A stretch of 64,000 bases of DNA, from assembly GCA_028818225.1 (NCBI GenBank), contig JAPPOG010000053.1, positions 1 to 64,000 on the forward strand, given 5' to 3'. This document shows, piece after piece, positions 8,418 to 16,077 of the stretch. Numbering within the stretch: the first letter of the stretch is position 1; each line of letters starts with the position of its first letter. The stretch comes from Gammaproteobacteria bacterium (GTDB lineage: Bacteria > Pseudomonadota > Gammaproteobacteria > Pseudomonadales > Pseudohongiellaceae). The translations under genes were made by a program, and so were the position numbers. The notes under the pieces were generated by a model that saw only the letters and a list, made by a program, of their open reading frames with translations, was not told the origin of the DNA and did not search any database.

Positions 8418-9935
8418 CTACTCAACTAGCTTTATCCAATCGCCGGCTTCTGGCGTGCCAGTTGGATAGTAGCCATTAAGCAAACGCAGTGTTTCTTCCG
8501 GGAAGTTACCAATTCTGCTCTGCTGGGCAACAACGGAAAAATCAAAGAATTCGCTGGCTTGAACATACTTAATCTTCATCTCATTACCTGCTACGACTTC
8601 TCCCTGTTGGATCGCTCGAAAGGAACGAATTGAAGACAATAACATCTCGTCTATCTCATCTACCCTGGCGTTGTCGGTAATTTCTCCGCGAAAGATAAAA
8701 GCGCGAGAACCTAAATAAAGTGTAGCGACTCGCTCCATTTTTCCAGTTTCGGGATTTATTGCCGTACCGGTATGTCCAATCAGGCGGTATTGAGCCAGAG
8801 GTTCAGATTTTTGTAAATTTTCAACTCGCATATTGTCTCTAATAAAGACACGTGGCTCTATATTACCGCGCAGGCGCTGAGCTTCTATTCGCATCCTACC
8901 TACATTAGGCGCACTGGCGGTAACGGTAGTAGTGGTTTCATTGATTGACCAGTCATCTGGAAACACTAATGTGTAGCCGAGTAAATCCTGGTAATAACGA
9001 TTTCGCTGGTCTGTTCGTTGAGAAGCATTACTTTGGCCGACAATTAAACCGTCGATTGACTCTCTAAATGTTTCGTTATCAACTTCAGTGGCCGCATTTT
9101 CGTCTAGCTGGCCAACCTGTGCTATCGCTTGCTGGAGGCGACGATCATTGCGAGGGTGAGTTGCGAACAGGCCATGATAGGTACCGCCACCACCGGTTAC
9201 ACGTCGATTGAAATCTTCCTGGTTCTTTAATACGGTAATAACATCAATCATTGCGGCGGGATCATAGCCCGCGTTGACCAGATATTCGGCTGCCAGACTA
9301 TCCGCTTCTAGCTCTTGTTCACGCCCAAAACCGGACAGGCCAGTTTGTGCCCAGATAGAAGCAACTTCACTGATTTGATTTGCGGCGTAGCCACTGCCAG
9401 TTGCAATACCGGCGACAATGCCACCCGCAACGGCAGCACCGCGGGCCAGAGCGCCGCGGGCCTGCTGCTGTACCGCATGGCGCGCTGTTATGTGCCCAAT
9501 TTCATGAGCCAGGACCGCAGCAAGATCTGCTTCTGAATTCATGTAGGTGAGCAGTCCTCTGTTTACATAAACATAGCCACCCGGTAAGGCGAAAGCATTT
9601 ATTTCAGGGCTGTCGATGACGTAAAAATTATATTCAAGATCTGGCCGATGACTAACGTCCGCCATTCTCTGGCCGATCCTGCGTACATAAGCGGCCAGCT
9701 CTTCATCTTCAAACAGAGGCATGGATGACATGACTTTTTCATGCTCTTCCAGTCCGATCTCTTTCTCTCTGTTTTCACTCATCAAGACCAAGTTTGCGCC
9801 CCCCGTCGCGGGATTAACTGCGCATGAGGAGAGAACCATAAAGAGGATCATTGCGCTTATAGCGCTGACATAAATCCTGAAATCAGTTTTCATAATAGAC
9901 ATAGTCGACATAGTTAGGTTGCCTGGTTTAATCAT
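8418..9935 (-). CDS. M48-family metalloprotease lipoprotein (BepA/YfgC-like N-terminal half)
   Basis: A 505-residue predicted lipoprotein with a hydrophobic signal segment and lipobox LSSC (Cys38). The zinc site is HEIGH at 144-148, with the third ligand in the downstream ELEADSLAAEY glutamate, as in peptidase family M48. FALPGGYVYVNRGLL just before it is the usual BepA/LoiP-type lead-in. The C-terminal third (from about 310) is a separate domain instead of the TPR tail of E. coli BepA. M48 lipoproteins act in the periplasm on misassembled outer-membrane proteins. The start at 9935 has AGGTGG upstream; an internal ATG at 9893 would give a shorter leader. It is the last gene of the envelope cluster, 36 bases after the lipoprotein gene 9972-10643. 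Confidence 0.88.
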   Translation of the reverse strand: MIKPGNLTMSTMSIMKTDFRIYVSAISAMILFMVLSSCAVNPATGGANLVLMSENREKEIGLEEHEKVMSSMPLFEDEELAAYVRRIGQRMADVSHRPDLEYNFYVIDSPEINAFALPGGYVYVNRGLLTYMNSEADLAAVLAHEIGHITARHAVQQQARGALARGAAVAGGIVAGIATGSGYAANQISEVASIWAQTGLSGFGREQELEADSLAAEYLVNAGYDPAAMIDVITVLKNQEDFNRRVTGGGGTYHGLFATHPRNDRRLQQAIAQVGQLDENAATEVDNETFRESIDGLIVGQSNASQRTDQRNRYYQDLLGYTLVFPDDWSINETTTTVTASAPNVGRMRIEAQRLRGNIEPRVFIRDNMRVENLQKSEPLAQYRLIGHTGTAINPETGKMERVATLYLGSRAFIFRGEITDNARVDEIDEMLLSSIRSFRAIQQGEVVAGNEMKIKYVQASEFFDFSVVAQQSRIGNFPEETLRLLNGYYPTGTPEAGDWIKLVE

Positions 9936-9971
9936 GGTGCCACCTGTCCCACTTTTGAGCAGCGTTTGTAG

Positions 9972-10643
9972 CTAGCTGCCGTTTACAAAGCCTTTAAGTT
10001 GAGTCGCCAAGCGGCTACACGCATTCGCCTCAACTCGCGCTATTAGCGGAATAGGAACTACAAGTGCTGGCAGATAGGATTGTCCAGTGGCATCGGCGTT
10101 TATTGTTCCAACGTTCCTTAACGAGCCGACGTCCCAAACGCGCGCATCGAAATTGGCATCATCTTCCCACGTGCCAAATCCAAAACACCCGCCACCGCCT
10201 GGACCAACGGTGCAGGAAATTGAACCTGAGCGGCCAGAGGTTTCGGTAAAACCATCGACCCAAACAATATAGCGAATTCCAAAATCATTCATCTTTCGAG
10301 CAACAACGTCTTCCGCCATTAGTTGCTCCAAATCGCGCGTACGCAAGGGTGCTGTGCGAGGCTCGAACCAGGGGAACATGGCATCGATAAATACTTGCTC
10401 TGGAACTACGCTGATAGCATTGTCCCCCCGCTGCATACGGTCGCCGACGCATTCAACAAATTCCGATCTGGTTTCGTAATCGCTGGCCTGGCGACGACCA
10501 AGAATTACCACCGACTCATCACTTTCGATACCCGTTTCACCCTGACGAAATTCATCCACAGTAGTGCTGGTGCAGGAAGCGATAAACCCTATCAGCAACA
10601 CACAAGCACTCAACTTCAGCATTGTTCTATTAATTGCATTCAT
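9972..10643 (-). CDS. Uncharacterised lipoprotein in the envelope cluster
   Basis: A 223-residue protein with a lipoprotein signal peptide: basic n-region, hydrophobic LSACVLLIGFIASC, and lipobox IASC at about residue 24. The mature part has four further cysteines, a Gly-rich turn TVGPGGGGCFGFG, and alternating strand-like segments. I do not recognise a named family. It starts at an ATG with GAGG six bases upstream. It lies between two other lipoprotein genes with gaps of 26 and 36 bases, so it is almost certainly co-transcribed with them. Outer-membrane location is inferred: residue +2 after the Cys is Thr, so the Lol-avoidance Asp is absent. Confidence 0.75.
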   Translation of the reverse strand: MNAINRTMLKLSACVLLIGFIASCTSTTVDEFRQGETGIESDESVVILGRRQASDYETRSEFVECVGDRMQRGDNAISVVPEQVFIDAMFPWFEPRTAPLRTRDLEQLMAEDVVARKMNDFGIRYIVWVDGFTETSGRSGSISCTVGPGGGGCFGFGTWEDDANFDARVWDVGSLRNVGTINADATGQSYLPALVVPIPLIARVEANACSRLATQLKGFVNGS

Positions 10644-10669
10644 TACAAACCTCTATCGAGCCCCTTGCT

Positions 10670-11296
10670 CTAAAGGTTACTTAACCAATCACGCACCTCA
10701 GGAACTTGCGCGAAGCTTAATGAAAAGCTCGAAGCAAGATCACGCAATGCAACAACGGCGGCTTCATTTATACCGGCTTCTACCGAGCGGAAAGTTTCTG
10801 TTGGTGTCTTTCCATAGGACGTCAGTACCCAATCCGCAATATAGTCACCCTCGGAAGTGAGCAAGCGCATATTGTACTTTATCCAAACTTCATAAACGTC
10901 CAGCTTGGTCTTTGCCGGAAGTGCCAGTTGAAATTCTTCGATAGCTGGCGCGAATACGGCGTCTACATCCTGACTGGCGGCGTCTTCGAGGCTAGTGACA
11001 CTGATGACCCGATCGAACATGGCCGGCAGTACGGCGTCAAACAGGCGGATATGAGACTCACCACTTTCTATGTTGATTTCTTCGCGGCCAGTTTCACTGT
11101 ATTCCATGTAAGCAAATTCCTTCAGCGCATCGTCGTAATAAACCGCTACTGCAAGAGGAATCTTGTTGATATTTGGGGTTGGGAAGCTTCCCTCAATGAC
11201 CACATTACTGGTGCCACAGGCCGTCAGCAGGCTTGCCCATATAAGGACTGAGATTCTGCCAAGAATAGCTTGCTGCGTGGTCTTCAGTACTTTCAT
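10670..11296 (-). CDS. Uncharacterised lipoprotein in the envelope cluster
   Basis: A roughly 208-residue lipoprotein with lipobox LTAC after a hydrophobic ISVLIWASLLTAC segment. An upstream GTG at 11314 is in frame, but the ATG at 11296 has AAGGAA six bases ahead and gives a normal signal peptide, so I chose it. The mature protein begins with an extended beta-type stretch (IPLAVAVYYDD) and ends in amphipathic helices (EAAVVALRDLASSFSLSF). This alpha/beta pattern recalls small envelope lipoproteins of the YajG or ABC-auxiliary kind, but no family can be named with confidence. It sits between the VWA gene ending at 11344 and the next lipoprotein gene, with short gaps. Confidence 0.72.
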   Translation of the reverse strand: MKVLKTTQQAILGRISVLIWASLLTACGTSNVVIEGSFPTPNINKIPLAVAVYYDDALKEFAYMEYSETGREEINIESGESHIRLFDAVLPAMFDRVISVTSLEDAASQDVDAVFAPAIEEFQLALPAKTKLDVYEVWIKYNMRLLTSEGDYIADWVLTSYGKTPTETFRSVEAGINEAAVVALRDLASSFSLSFAQVPEVRDWLSNL

Positions 11297-11343
11297 CGCC
11301 ATTTCCTTCGTCACTCAATGCCGCCTAAGTTTAAACCGGCAAA

Positions 11344-12354
11344 TCACTGATAATCGTTCAAGCCTACAAATGTACCACCATTTCGCTGCGTCATCTCCCG
11401 CATTAGGGTGGAATATCGGTAAACACTCTGCTGAAATCGCCTGGGACCCGCGAAAATCGTAGGAAATCCGATTCCGTGAATTCTCACCAGTCGATCACCA
11501 TTTTGATCCTCTACATTGATGCGGTCTATGGTCTGCAGCACATTCTGGATCGATCCACCGGGCTGAAAATCGTCGCCCAGCACATAAATACTAATCTTCT
11601 TGTCATTCTCATAAAAGGTATCAATGGCCCGGGTGACACCCTCTACCGGACTGCTATTACTGTAAGGATTCCAGCTACGCAGGGTTGAAATGATCTGATT
11701 ACGCCGTCCGGGTGTATCGGGAATCCAATCACCCCGATAAGAATCGAACATGTAATCCCCCATATCATTCATGACCTGAATCCCCTTAACTTCCGGATAG
11801 ACGTTGAGCGTGTCCTCGATTACGCCGAGCATTTTGTCCCAGCTGGGATTCTGGAACATGCTGCCGGAAGTATCGATGACAAAGATGATGTATTCGCTGT
11901 CCACCGGCACCCCACCAATCGCATTGTTTTCCGGTGCCCTGGTATTGGCCAACAGGCGCTGCATCTCCTCGGTCAAGGATTGCTGAGCTAAAGCCAGCCG
12001 GCCGAACTCATCAGTAGTTTCATCGGAAAGCTCTCTGGTGGTGTTGTAACGGCCTTCAATGTCCTCGAGATCCCGGCGCAGGCGCGCGATGCGCTCTTTC
12101 TCGGCAGAGAGCTGCTCATGCTTGGCATTTAGCTCGCGATTGAGGATGGTTGTCTCACCCCGGATCTCGAACAGTTGCTCCTGTAATTCCGCTACCACAC
12201 CTGCAGGCACAATATCTTCCACAACCTCCAGGGTTGTTGGTGCAGAGGATTTGGTGATCATCAGAAGAATGATCATGGCACCGAATCCACAGGAGGCCAC
12301 ATCCAGAAAGGATACGGTAAAGGAATCGGTTTCTCTGTTTCTGCGTCTGGCCAT
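11344..12354 (-). CDS. Membrane protein: ExbD/TolR-like TM helix, coiled coil and VWA domain
   Basis: A 336-residue protein. Residues 12-33 form a single transmembrane helix (FTVSFLDVASCGFGAMIILL) with an Asp at its cytoplasmic entry (Asp18). This resembles ExbD/TolR stator helices, where that Asp carries protons. Residues about 53-137 are a charged heptad-rich coiled coil. Residues about 154-336 are a von Willebrand A domain with an intact MIDAS start DTSGSM (161-166), expected in the periplasm. It is paralogous in plan to the protein at 12463-13566, sharing FLDV..CGFGA.I. It is encoded in the same run as a TolQ/ExbB-type channel gene. Energised coupling is inferred from architecture; no function is known. 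Confidence 0.82.
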   Translation of the reverse strand: MARRRNRETDSFTVSFLDVASCGFGAMIILLMITKSSAPTTLEVVEDIVPAGVVAELQEQLFEIRGETTILNRELNAKHEQLSAEKERIARLRRDLEDIEGRYNTTRELSDETTDEFGRLALAQQSLTEEMQRLLANTRAPENNAIGGVPVDSEYIIFVIDTSGSMFQNPSWDKMLGVIEDTLNVYPEVKGIQVMNDMGDYMFDSYRGDWIPDTPGRRNQIISTLRSWNPYSNSSPVEGVTRAIDTFYENDKKISIYVLGDDFQPGGSIQNVLQTIDRINVEDQNGDRLVRIHGIGFPTIFAGPRRFQQSVYRYSTLMREMTQRNGGTFVGLNDYQ

Positions 12355-12462
12355 CGGTGCTTAAAAGTTATCTCAATTATGTATGTAGTCTTTGTTCTAC
12401 CAAGTTTTAGTTTTTCTCAAACTCGTGAATTTACGAAAAATTCATCAATTTTATGCAATCAA

Positions 12463-13566
12463 TCAGGGCCAATCCTTGGAGGGCGTTAAAAATGATCCTC
12501 GCGTGTACTGTGCTAACTGCCAGAATACCGCGGCAGCACTGGGATCTCCCTCCAATGGCATCAATACTATATTGACCGGAATCGACTGGGGTAATTCTTC
12601 CACCGCTTCTTCAAATAATTCTACCCGTTCCCCCGGCGTAACCAGGGGCTCCGATGAGCCGCGATTATTAAGGGTTGGCAAGCCATCGGTGATCAAGAAA
12701 ATATTATCTGGCCGTGGTGACATATTCGCGACCGCAATGAAAACCTGCTCCATGTTGGTTCCATTATTAGGTACGATGGCGCGCACATTTTCGATTGCTT
12801 GATTTAGCTGATCTCTGTCGGCGACCTCCAACCAGTTGTCCTCGGTGCCGGAGATTACTGATTGGTATCCTGTATTGAAATTCCAGATCTGATACTGGCT
12901 GGTGATGGGAAGCTGGGTGCTAATCCAATCTACCGTACTTACTACCCGTTGCCATTTGGGTGCATTCCGTTTGCGCTCATCGCTCATATTACGGGTGCGG
13001 ATTATGTTAACGATAGTGCTGTCCAGCATACTGGCGGAACTGTCCAACAGAATTAAAATTCGCTGACCGCCGAGAAACAGTCCGGACAGGTACTGCCTGT
13101 TCCCGTCCCCGAGGAACTGCCTCACACTGTTCCCCTCCTGCTCGAAAGCGCTGGCTTGCAAGCGCAAAACCTCCTGCTCCAATGCCTCAATATCCGAACG
13201 TAGCCGGGCCAGATCCTCTACTGTAGCCATGCTACTGTTCTCAAGCGCCGCCAGCTCCTGCAAAAAGGTATCGATCTGCTCCATGATCTGTCGAGCGAGG
13301 CCTTCCGCTGTTACGACTTCGAAATCCACATCAGACAATGTATTGCGAATACGCACCAGACCTAGTTGGCCTTCTTCTACTTCTTCCCTTAACAGGTTGA
13401 TTTCAGCCAACAACTCCGGGCTGGTTTCTTCCGGGGAAATCGTACTGGCGTGGTCCAGGATCAGGAAAATCAAGATCACAGCGCCAAAACCACAAAACAT
13501 GACATCGAGAAATGCCAGGCTAAGAGGATTGACCTTGCGTCTGTTAATTTTGCTGTTACTGGCCAT
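12463..13566 (-). CDS. Second ExbD/TolR-like TM plus VWA-domain membrane protein
   Basis: A 367-residue protein with the same plan as the one at 11344-12354. A transmembrane helix at about 15-37 (LSLAFLDVMFCGFGAVIL, Asp21) is followed by a coiled coil at about 50-140. A VWA domain from about 165 has MIDAS DSSASM (175-180), a downstream NNGTNMEQ threonine and LITDGLPT. Metal-binding residues look intact. Its ATG overlaps the end of the Hsp70-like gene by 11 bases and has AGGTGA just upstream, indicating translational coupling. A 108-base gap separates it from the other VWA gene. The two may form a heteromer around the channel subunit encoded at 14933-15742; this is inference. Confidence 0.82.
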   Translation of the reverse strand: MASNSKINRRKVNPLSLAFLDVMFCGFGAVILIFLILDHASTISPEETSPELLAEINLLREEVEEGQLGLVRIRNTLSDVDFEVVTAEGLARQIMEQIDTFLQELAALENSSMATVEDLARLRSDIEALEQEVLRLQASAFEQEGNSVRQFLGDGNRQYLSGLFLGGQRILILLDSSASMLDSTIVNIIRTRNMSDERKRNAPKWQRVVSTVDWISTQLPITSQYQIWNFNTGYQSVISGTEDNWLEVADRDQLNQAIENVRAIVPNNGTNMEQVFIAVANMSPRPDNIFLITDGLPTLNNRGSSEPLVTPGERVELFEEAVEELPQSIPVNIVLMPLEGDPSAAAVFWQLAQYTRGSFLTPSKDWP

Positions 13567-14908
13567 TGTTCACCTGAATAAGGCTGATTTCTTCACCATT
13601 TTTAACAAAGCAAATGCGGTCGCCCAGGTTTAAGGGACACTCTCCCATGACGAGACTGCCATTCACAAATACTTGTTGATTCCCACATTTGAGATAGACC
13701 TCATCTCCGCATTTTTCAATGCGCCCCAGTGACTCGGGTAAATTCGCAATATTCATCACGATAGTACCGCTAACTTTGGCACTGCCATTGAGCGTCTCAT
13801 TATTCTTGATATCAATAGTGCCGATGGCAAACGCACGATTAGCAAAAAGGACGTGAGTTGGTCGCTCTGCTGCTGATACCTGCTGGCTGCTGTCAACAGT
13901 CCCGCGACCCAGCGCGCTGGCGGGAAATTTGTTAACCAGGTGTATACCCTGATCTGACCCCGCGATGAGTTCACGATATTGATGACAGGCAGAATTGACT
14001 GAATGATCTTCGACAATGACAAATTCACTTATCTGCTTTAGTGCTGATTGATAGCCCGGAAGCTCCGCCAAATTTTTACTCAGTAACAGCTGTGCGTTGT
14101 TCGTGACGCCGATGGCACTTATCTGTTCGTTAATTTTTTTATAGTAATCATTCAGCGTGGTGATCAAAGTTTCCCGGGGAAGCTTTGCTGTATGAACCGC
14201 AGTCGCACTCTTCAGTGCTAACTGTAATGTTTTTTCTTTGTCATCCTGTAGTAACCAGGAAGGTAATTCATTATAGAGTTGTTGTTCCGATTCGGCATTG
14301 TGTTGCGGATTAAAACGACACTGTTGGATAAACATATCAGTCGCAATCTGCATCATCAGGTTCATAAAATTCTGATTACCAACACCAGGTATTTGAACAA
14401 CACCCTCTGTTTCCAAATGATCTCCAACAATAGCCAGCTTGGTTAATACCACCTGGTGTAATTGTATGTCTGCATAAACGATATGCTCAGCTTGCGCTGC
14501 CGAGACTGTTGCCGCCAGTGCAGAATCGACCACGCCCACTGTCGTAAATGGGCTCTGTTGAGCCAGGCCAAGGAGGATCGCCAGTTGTTGTCGTGAAAAA
14601 TTACCTGGAACAGCAAAAATGACATCTTTGTCTATCGCACCAGCTTCAGCGAGATGCAAAAGTTGCGCATAAGCCAGGTCGGCGAAATGGCGAATTTTAT
14701 TACTGTGAGAGATCGGCTCGAGGCTTAACTCATGCCAATATTTATTGAAGCTATTAGTTGGTTGCAAACGTGCTTGTTGCTCTGCTGAATCACCGACTTC
14801 CAGAGTGTCGCCAACTACCAGAGCAAAACCCGGGCTTTGTACGATGATGCCACTCTCATCACCGACCTTTATGCCTCGATCGTTCAGCTCAATGACTTTC
14901 AACGACAT
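13556..14908 (-). CDS. Hsp70/actin-like ATPase-fold protein with FHA-like C-terminus
   Basis: A 450-residue cytosolic protein without signal peptide or membrane helix. The N-terminal region (1-310) reads like a divergent Hsp70/actin-fold protein: DVIFAVPGNFSRQQLAILLG matches the chaperone-type VPA-x-F-x-x-x-QR element, and GVVDSALAATVSA the following helix. HIVYADIQLHQVVL occupies the usual phosphate-loop strand position but lacks the classical DxGGGT, so ATP hydrolysis is uncertain. The C-terminal roughly 90 residues end in QQVFVNGSLVMGECPLNLGDRI, like the FHA pattern G-T-x-VNG...L..GD.I. It sits between the channel gene and the VWA gene and overlaps the latter by 11 bases. I infer a cytoplasmic regulatory or assembly factor for the membrane proteins. 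Confidence 0.7.
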   Translation of the reverse strand: MSLKVIELNDRGIKVGDESGIIVQSPGFALVVGDTLEVGDSAEQQARLQPTNSFNKYWHELSLEPISHSNKIRHFADLAYAQLLHLAEAGAIDKDVIFAVPGNFSRQQLAILLGLAQQSPFTTVGVVDSALAATVSAAQAEHIVYADIQLHQVVLTKLAIVGDHLETEGVVQIPGVGNQNFMNLMMQIATDMFIQQCRFNPQHNAESEQQLYNELPSWLLQDDKEKTLQLALKSATAVHTAKLPRETLITTLNDYYKKINEQISAIGVTNNAQLLLSKNLAELPGYQSALKQISEFVIVEDHSVNSACHQYRELIAGSDQGIHLVNKFPASALGRGTVDSSQQVSAAERPTHVLFANRAFAIGTIDIKNNETLNGSAKVSGTIVMNIANLPESLGRIEKCGDEVYLKCGNQQVFVNGSLVMGECPLNLGDRICFVKNGEEISLIQVNNGQ

Positions 14909-14932
14909 CTAGAACGCCTCATTAATTCCCAT

Positions 14933-15742
14933 CTACTCACCTTTCTCCGGTACCTGCAAGTGACGAACCAGTCTTTCGTCACAATAATTTTGGCAGTCCA
15001 GTACCAGTCGATCTTGCAGTAATTGCAGTTGGTGTAAAAGGAACATCAAGAAGATGCTGACTACCAGCGCAACAAAGGTTGAATTGAATGCAACACCCAG
15101 GCTTTGGGTTACCCCGGCGATATCACCTGCGACTGCTTGATAGGCCTGGCCCAGCGCTGTGCCGATACCACGCACTGTCCCCAGGAAGCCTATAGAGGGT
15201 ATAGCCCAAGCAATGTACCTGACGATGGTAAGCTCAGTTTCCATGCGATCAGCTTCTGTTTCACAGGTGTCTTTTATTATGGATGACACTGCCTGGATGT
15301 TTTGCGTACTTTGAAATCGATGTAAACCAGCGAGAAGTGCGCGCGGCAACAAATACTCTTGTTCTTTTTCTGACAGGGCCTGAACAGGCCGCGCGATATT
15401 CCGAGAGTCCTCCGGCAATATACTCATGCCGTCTTGCAGTTGTATCAGGGTTCTGTCGAGTAAATTCCGCTGGCGCAAGGTATGTTGGGTTTTCATACCA
15501 ATGATCGTTACCGCCCAGAGGAAAAATATGATGCAGAACTCCTGCTCATAGTTGCGCAGGATAATAAACACAGATCTTTCGGGAACGATCTCTGGATTCT
15601 GCTCCTGCATTAACGCTTGCTGCTCCTGAATCAAATCAGCATTTGGGCGGATCACGGTTACATAAGTGCCATGCACAATAATTATCACCAGGATTAGGGC
15701 GCCAACCTGAAAGAGAGCTTCATACAACGAGCCTTGCTTCAT
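14933..15742 (-). CDS. MotA/TolQ/ExbB-family proton-channel subunit
   Basis: A 269-residue inner-membrane protein with four predicted helices at about 10-30, 68-84, 174-196 and 216-238. The family signature is clear: AWAIPSIGFLGTVRGIGTAL in helix 3, then GDIAGVTQSLGVAFNSTFVA leading into helix 4, whose Thr/Ser residues line the proton path in TolQ/ExbB. It has a fourth N-terminal helix and a long cytoplasmic loop (85-170), unlike standard TolQ. AAGGA lies seven bases before the ATG. No ordinary exbD, tolR or motB gene is adjacent. The only candidate partners are the two TM-VWA proteins encoded 24 bases and more downstream. Confidence 0.9.
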   Translation of the reverse strand: MKQGSLYEALFQVGALILVIIIVHGTYVTVIRPNADLIQEQQALMQEQNPEIVPERSVFIILRNYEQEFCIIFFLWAVTIIGMKTQHTLRQRNLLDRTLIQLQDGMSILPEDSRNIARPVQALSEKEQEYLLPRALLAGLHRFQSTQNIQAVSSIIKDTCETEADRMETELTIVRYIAWAIPSIGFLGTVRGIGTALGQAYQAVAGDIAGVTQSLGVAFNSTFVALVVSIFLMFLLHQLQLLQDRLVLDCQNYCDERLVRHLQVPEKGE

Positions 15743-15771
15743 AAACTATTCCTTTTTCGAATAACCGGTTT

Positions 15772-16044
15772 TCAAATATCTACCGGAAACGAAACACCTA
15801 AGTCCTGGGAAATTTGTTCAGTGGGGATAAACCGTGAGTTTGATTGTTCTTGCTCCTCGTCACCCGCACTATTCTCAAGGACTAATTCATCATTTTCAGC
15901 GGCGGCTAGTTCTTCAGGGGTAAGATCTGTATCCAAACCCTGTTCGTTGTTTTGGGCTTCCTGCTCAGGCGCATTGGATTGCTGGTCCTGTGCCCAAACA
16001 CCGTAGGTAAAAACAAGAGCAAAAAATAAAATCAATTTCTTCAT
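15772..16044 (-). CDS. Small secreted acidic protein
   Basis: A 90-residue protein with a classical signal peptide (MKKLILFFALVFTYGVWAQ, cleavage probably after WA). The mature chain of about 71 residues is rich in Glu, Asp, Gln and Asn with no cysteine and few hydrophobics, so it is probably disordered. It ends with a more ordered IPTEQISQDLGVSFPVDI. It lies between the SUMF1 gene (33 bases) and the channel gene (29 bases) with AGAGAA ahead of its ATG, so it is a genuine member of the run. No family is recognised. A periplasmic linker or partner of the channel complex is possible, but only by position. Confidence 0.7.
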   Translation of the reverse strand: MKKLILFFALVFTYGVWAQDQQSNAPEQEAQNNEQGLDTDLTPEELAAAENDELVLENSAGDEEQEQSNSRFIPTEQISQDLGVSFPVDI

Positions 16045-16077
16045 ACTGTAGTTCTCTTTGTGAATACCCCGTGCTGC

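Noticed and set aside
8306-8479. 57-codon plus-strand frame overlapping the end of the M48 gene, reading LIDYAKLFASLETRGFRVRE-like
   Set aside because: It looks somewhat protein-like, but the only AGG is about 13 bases from the ATG, it overlaps a well-supported gene antisense, and no family is recognisable.
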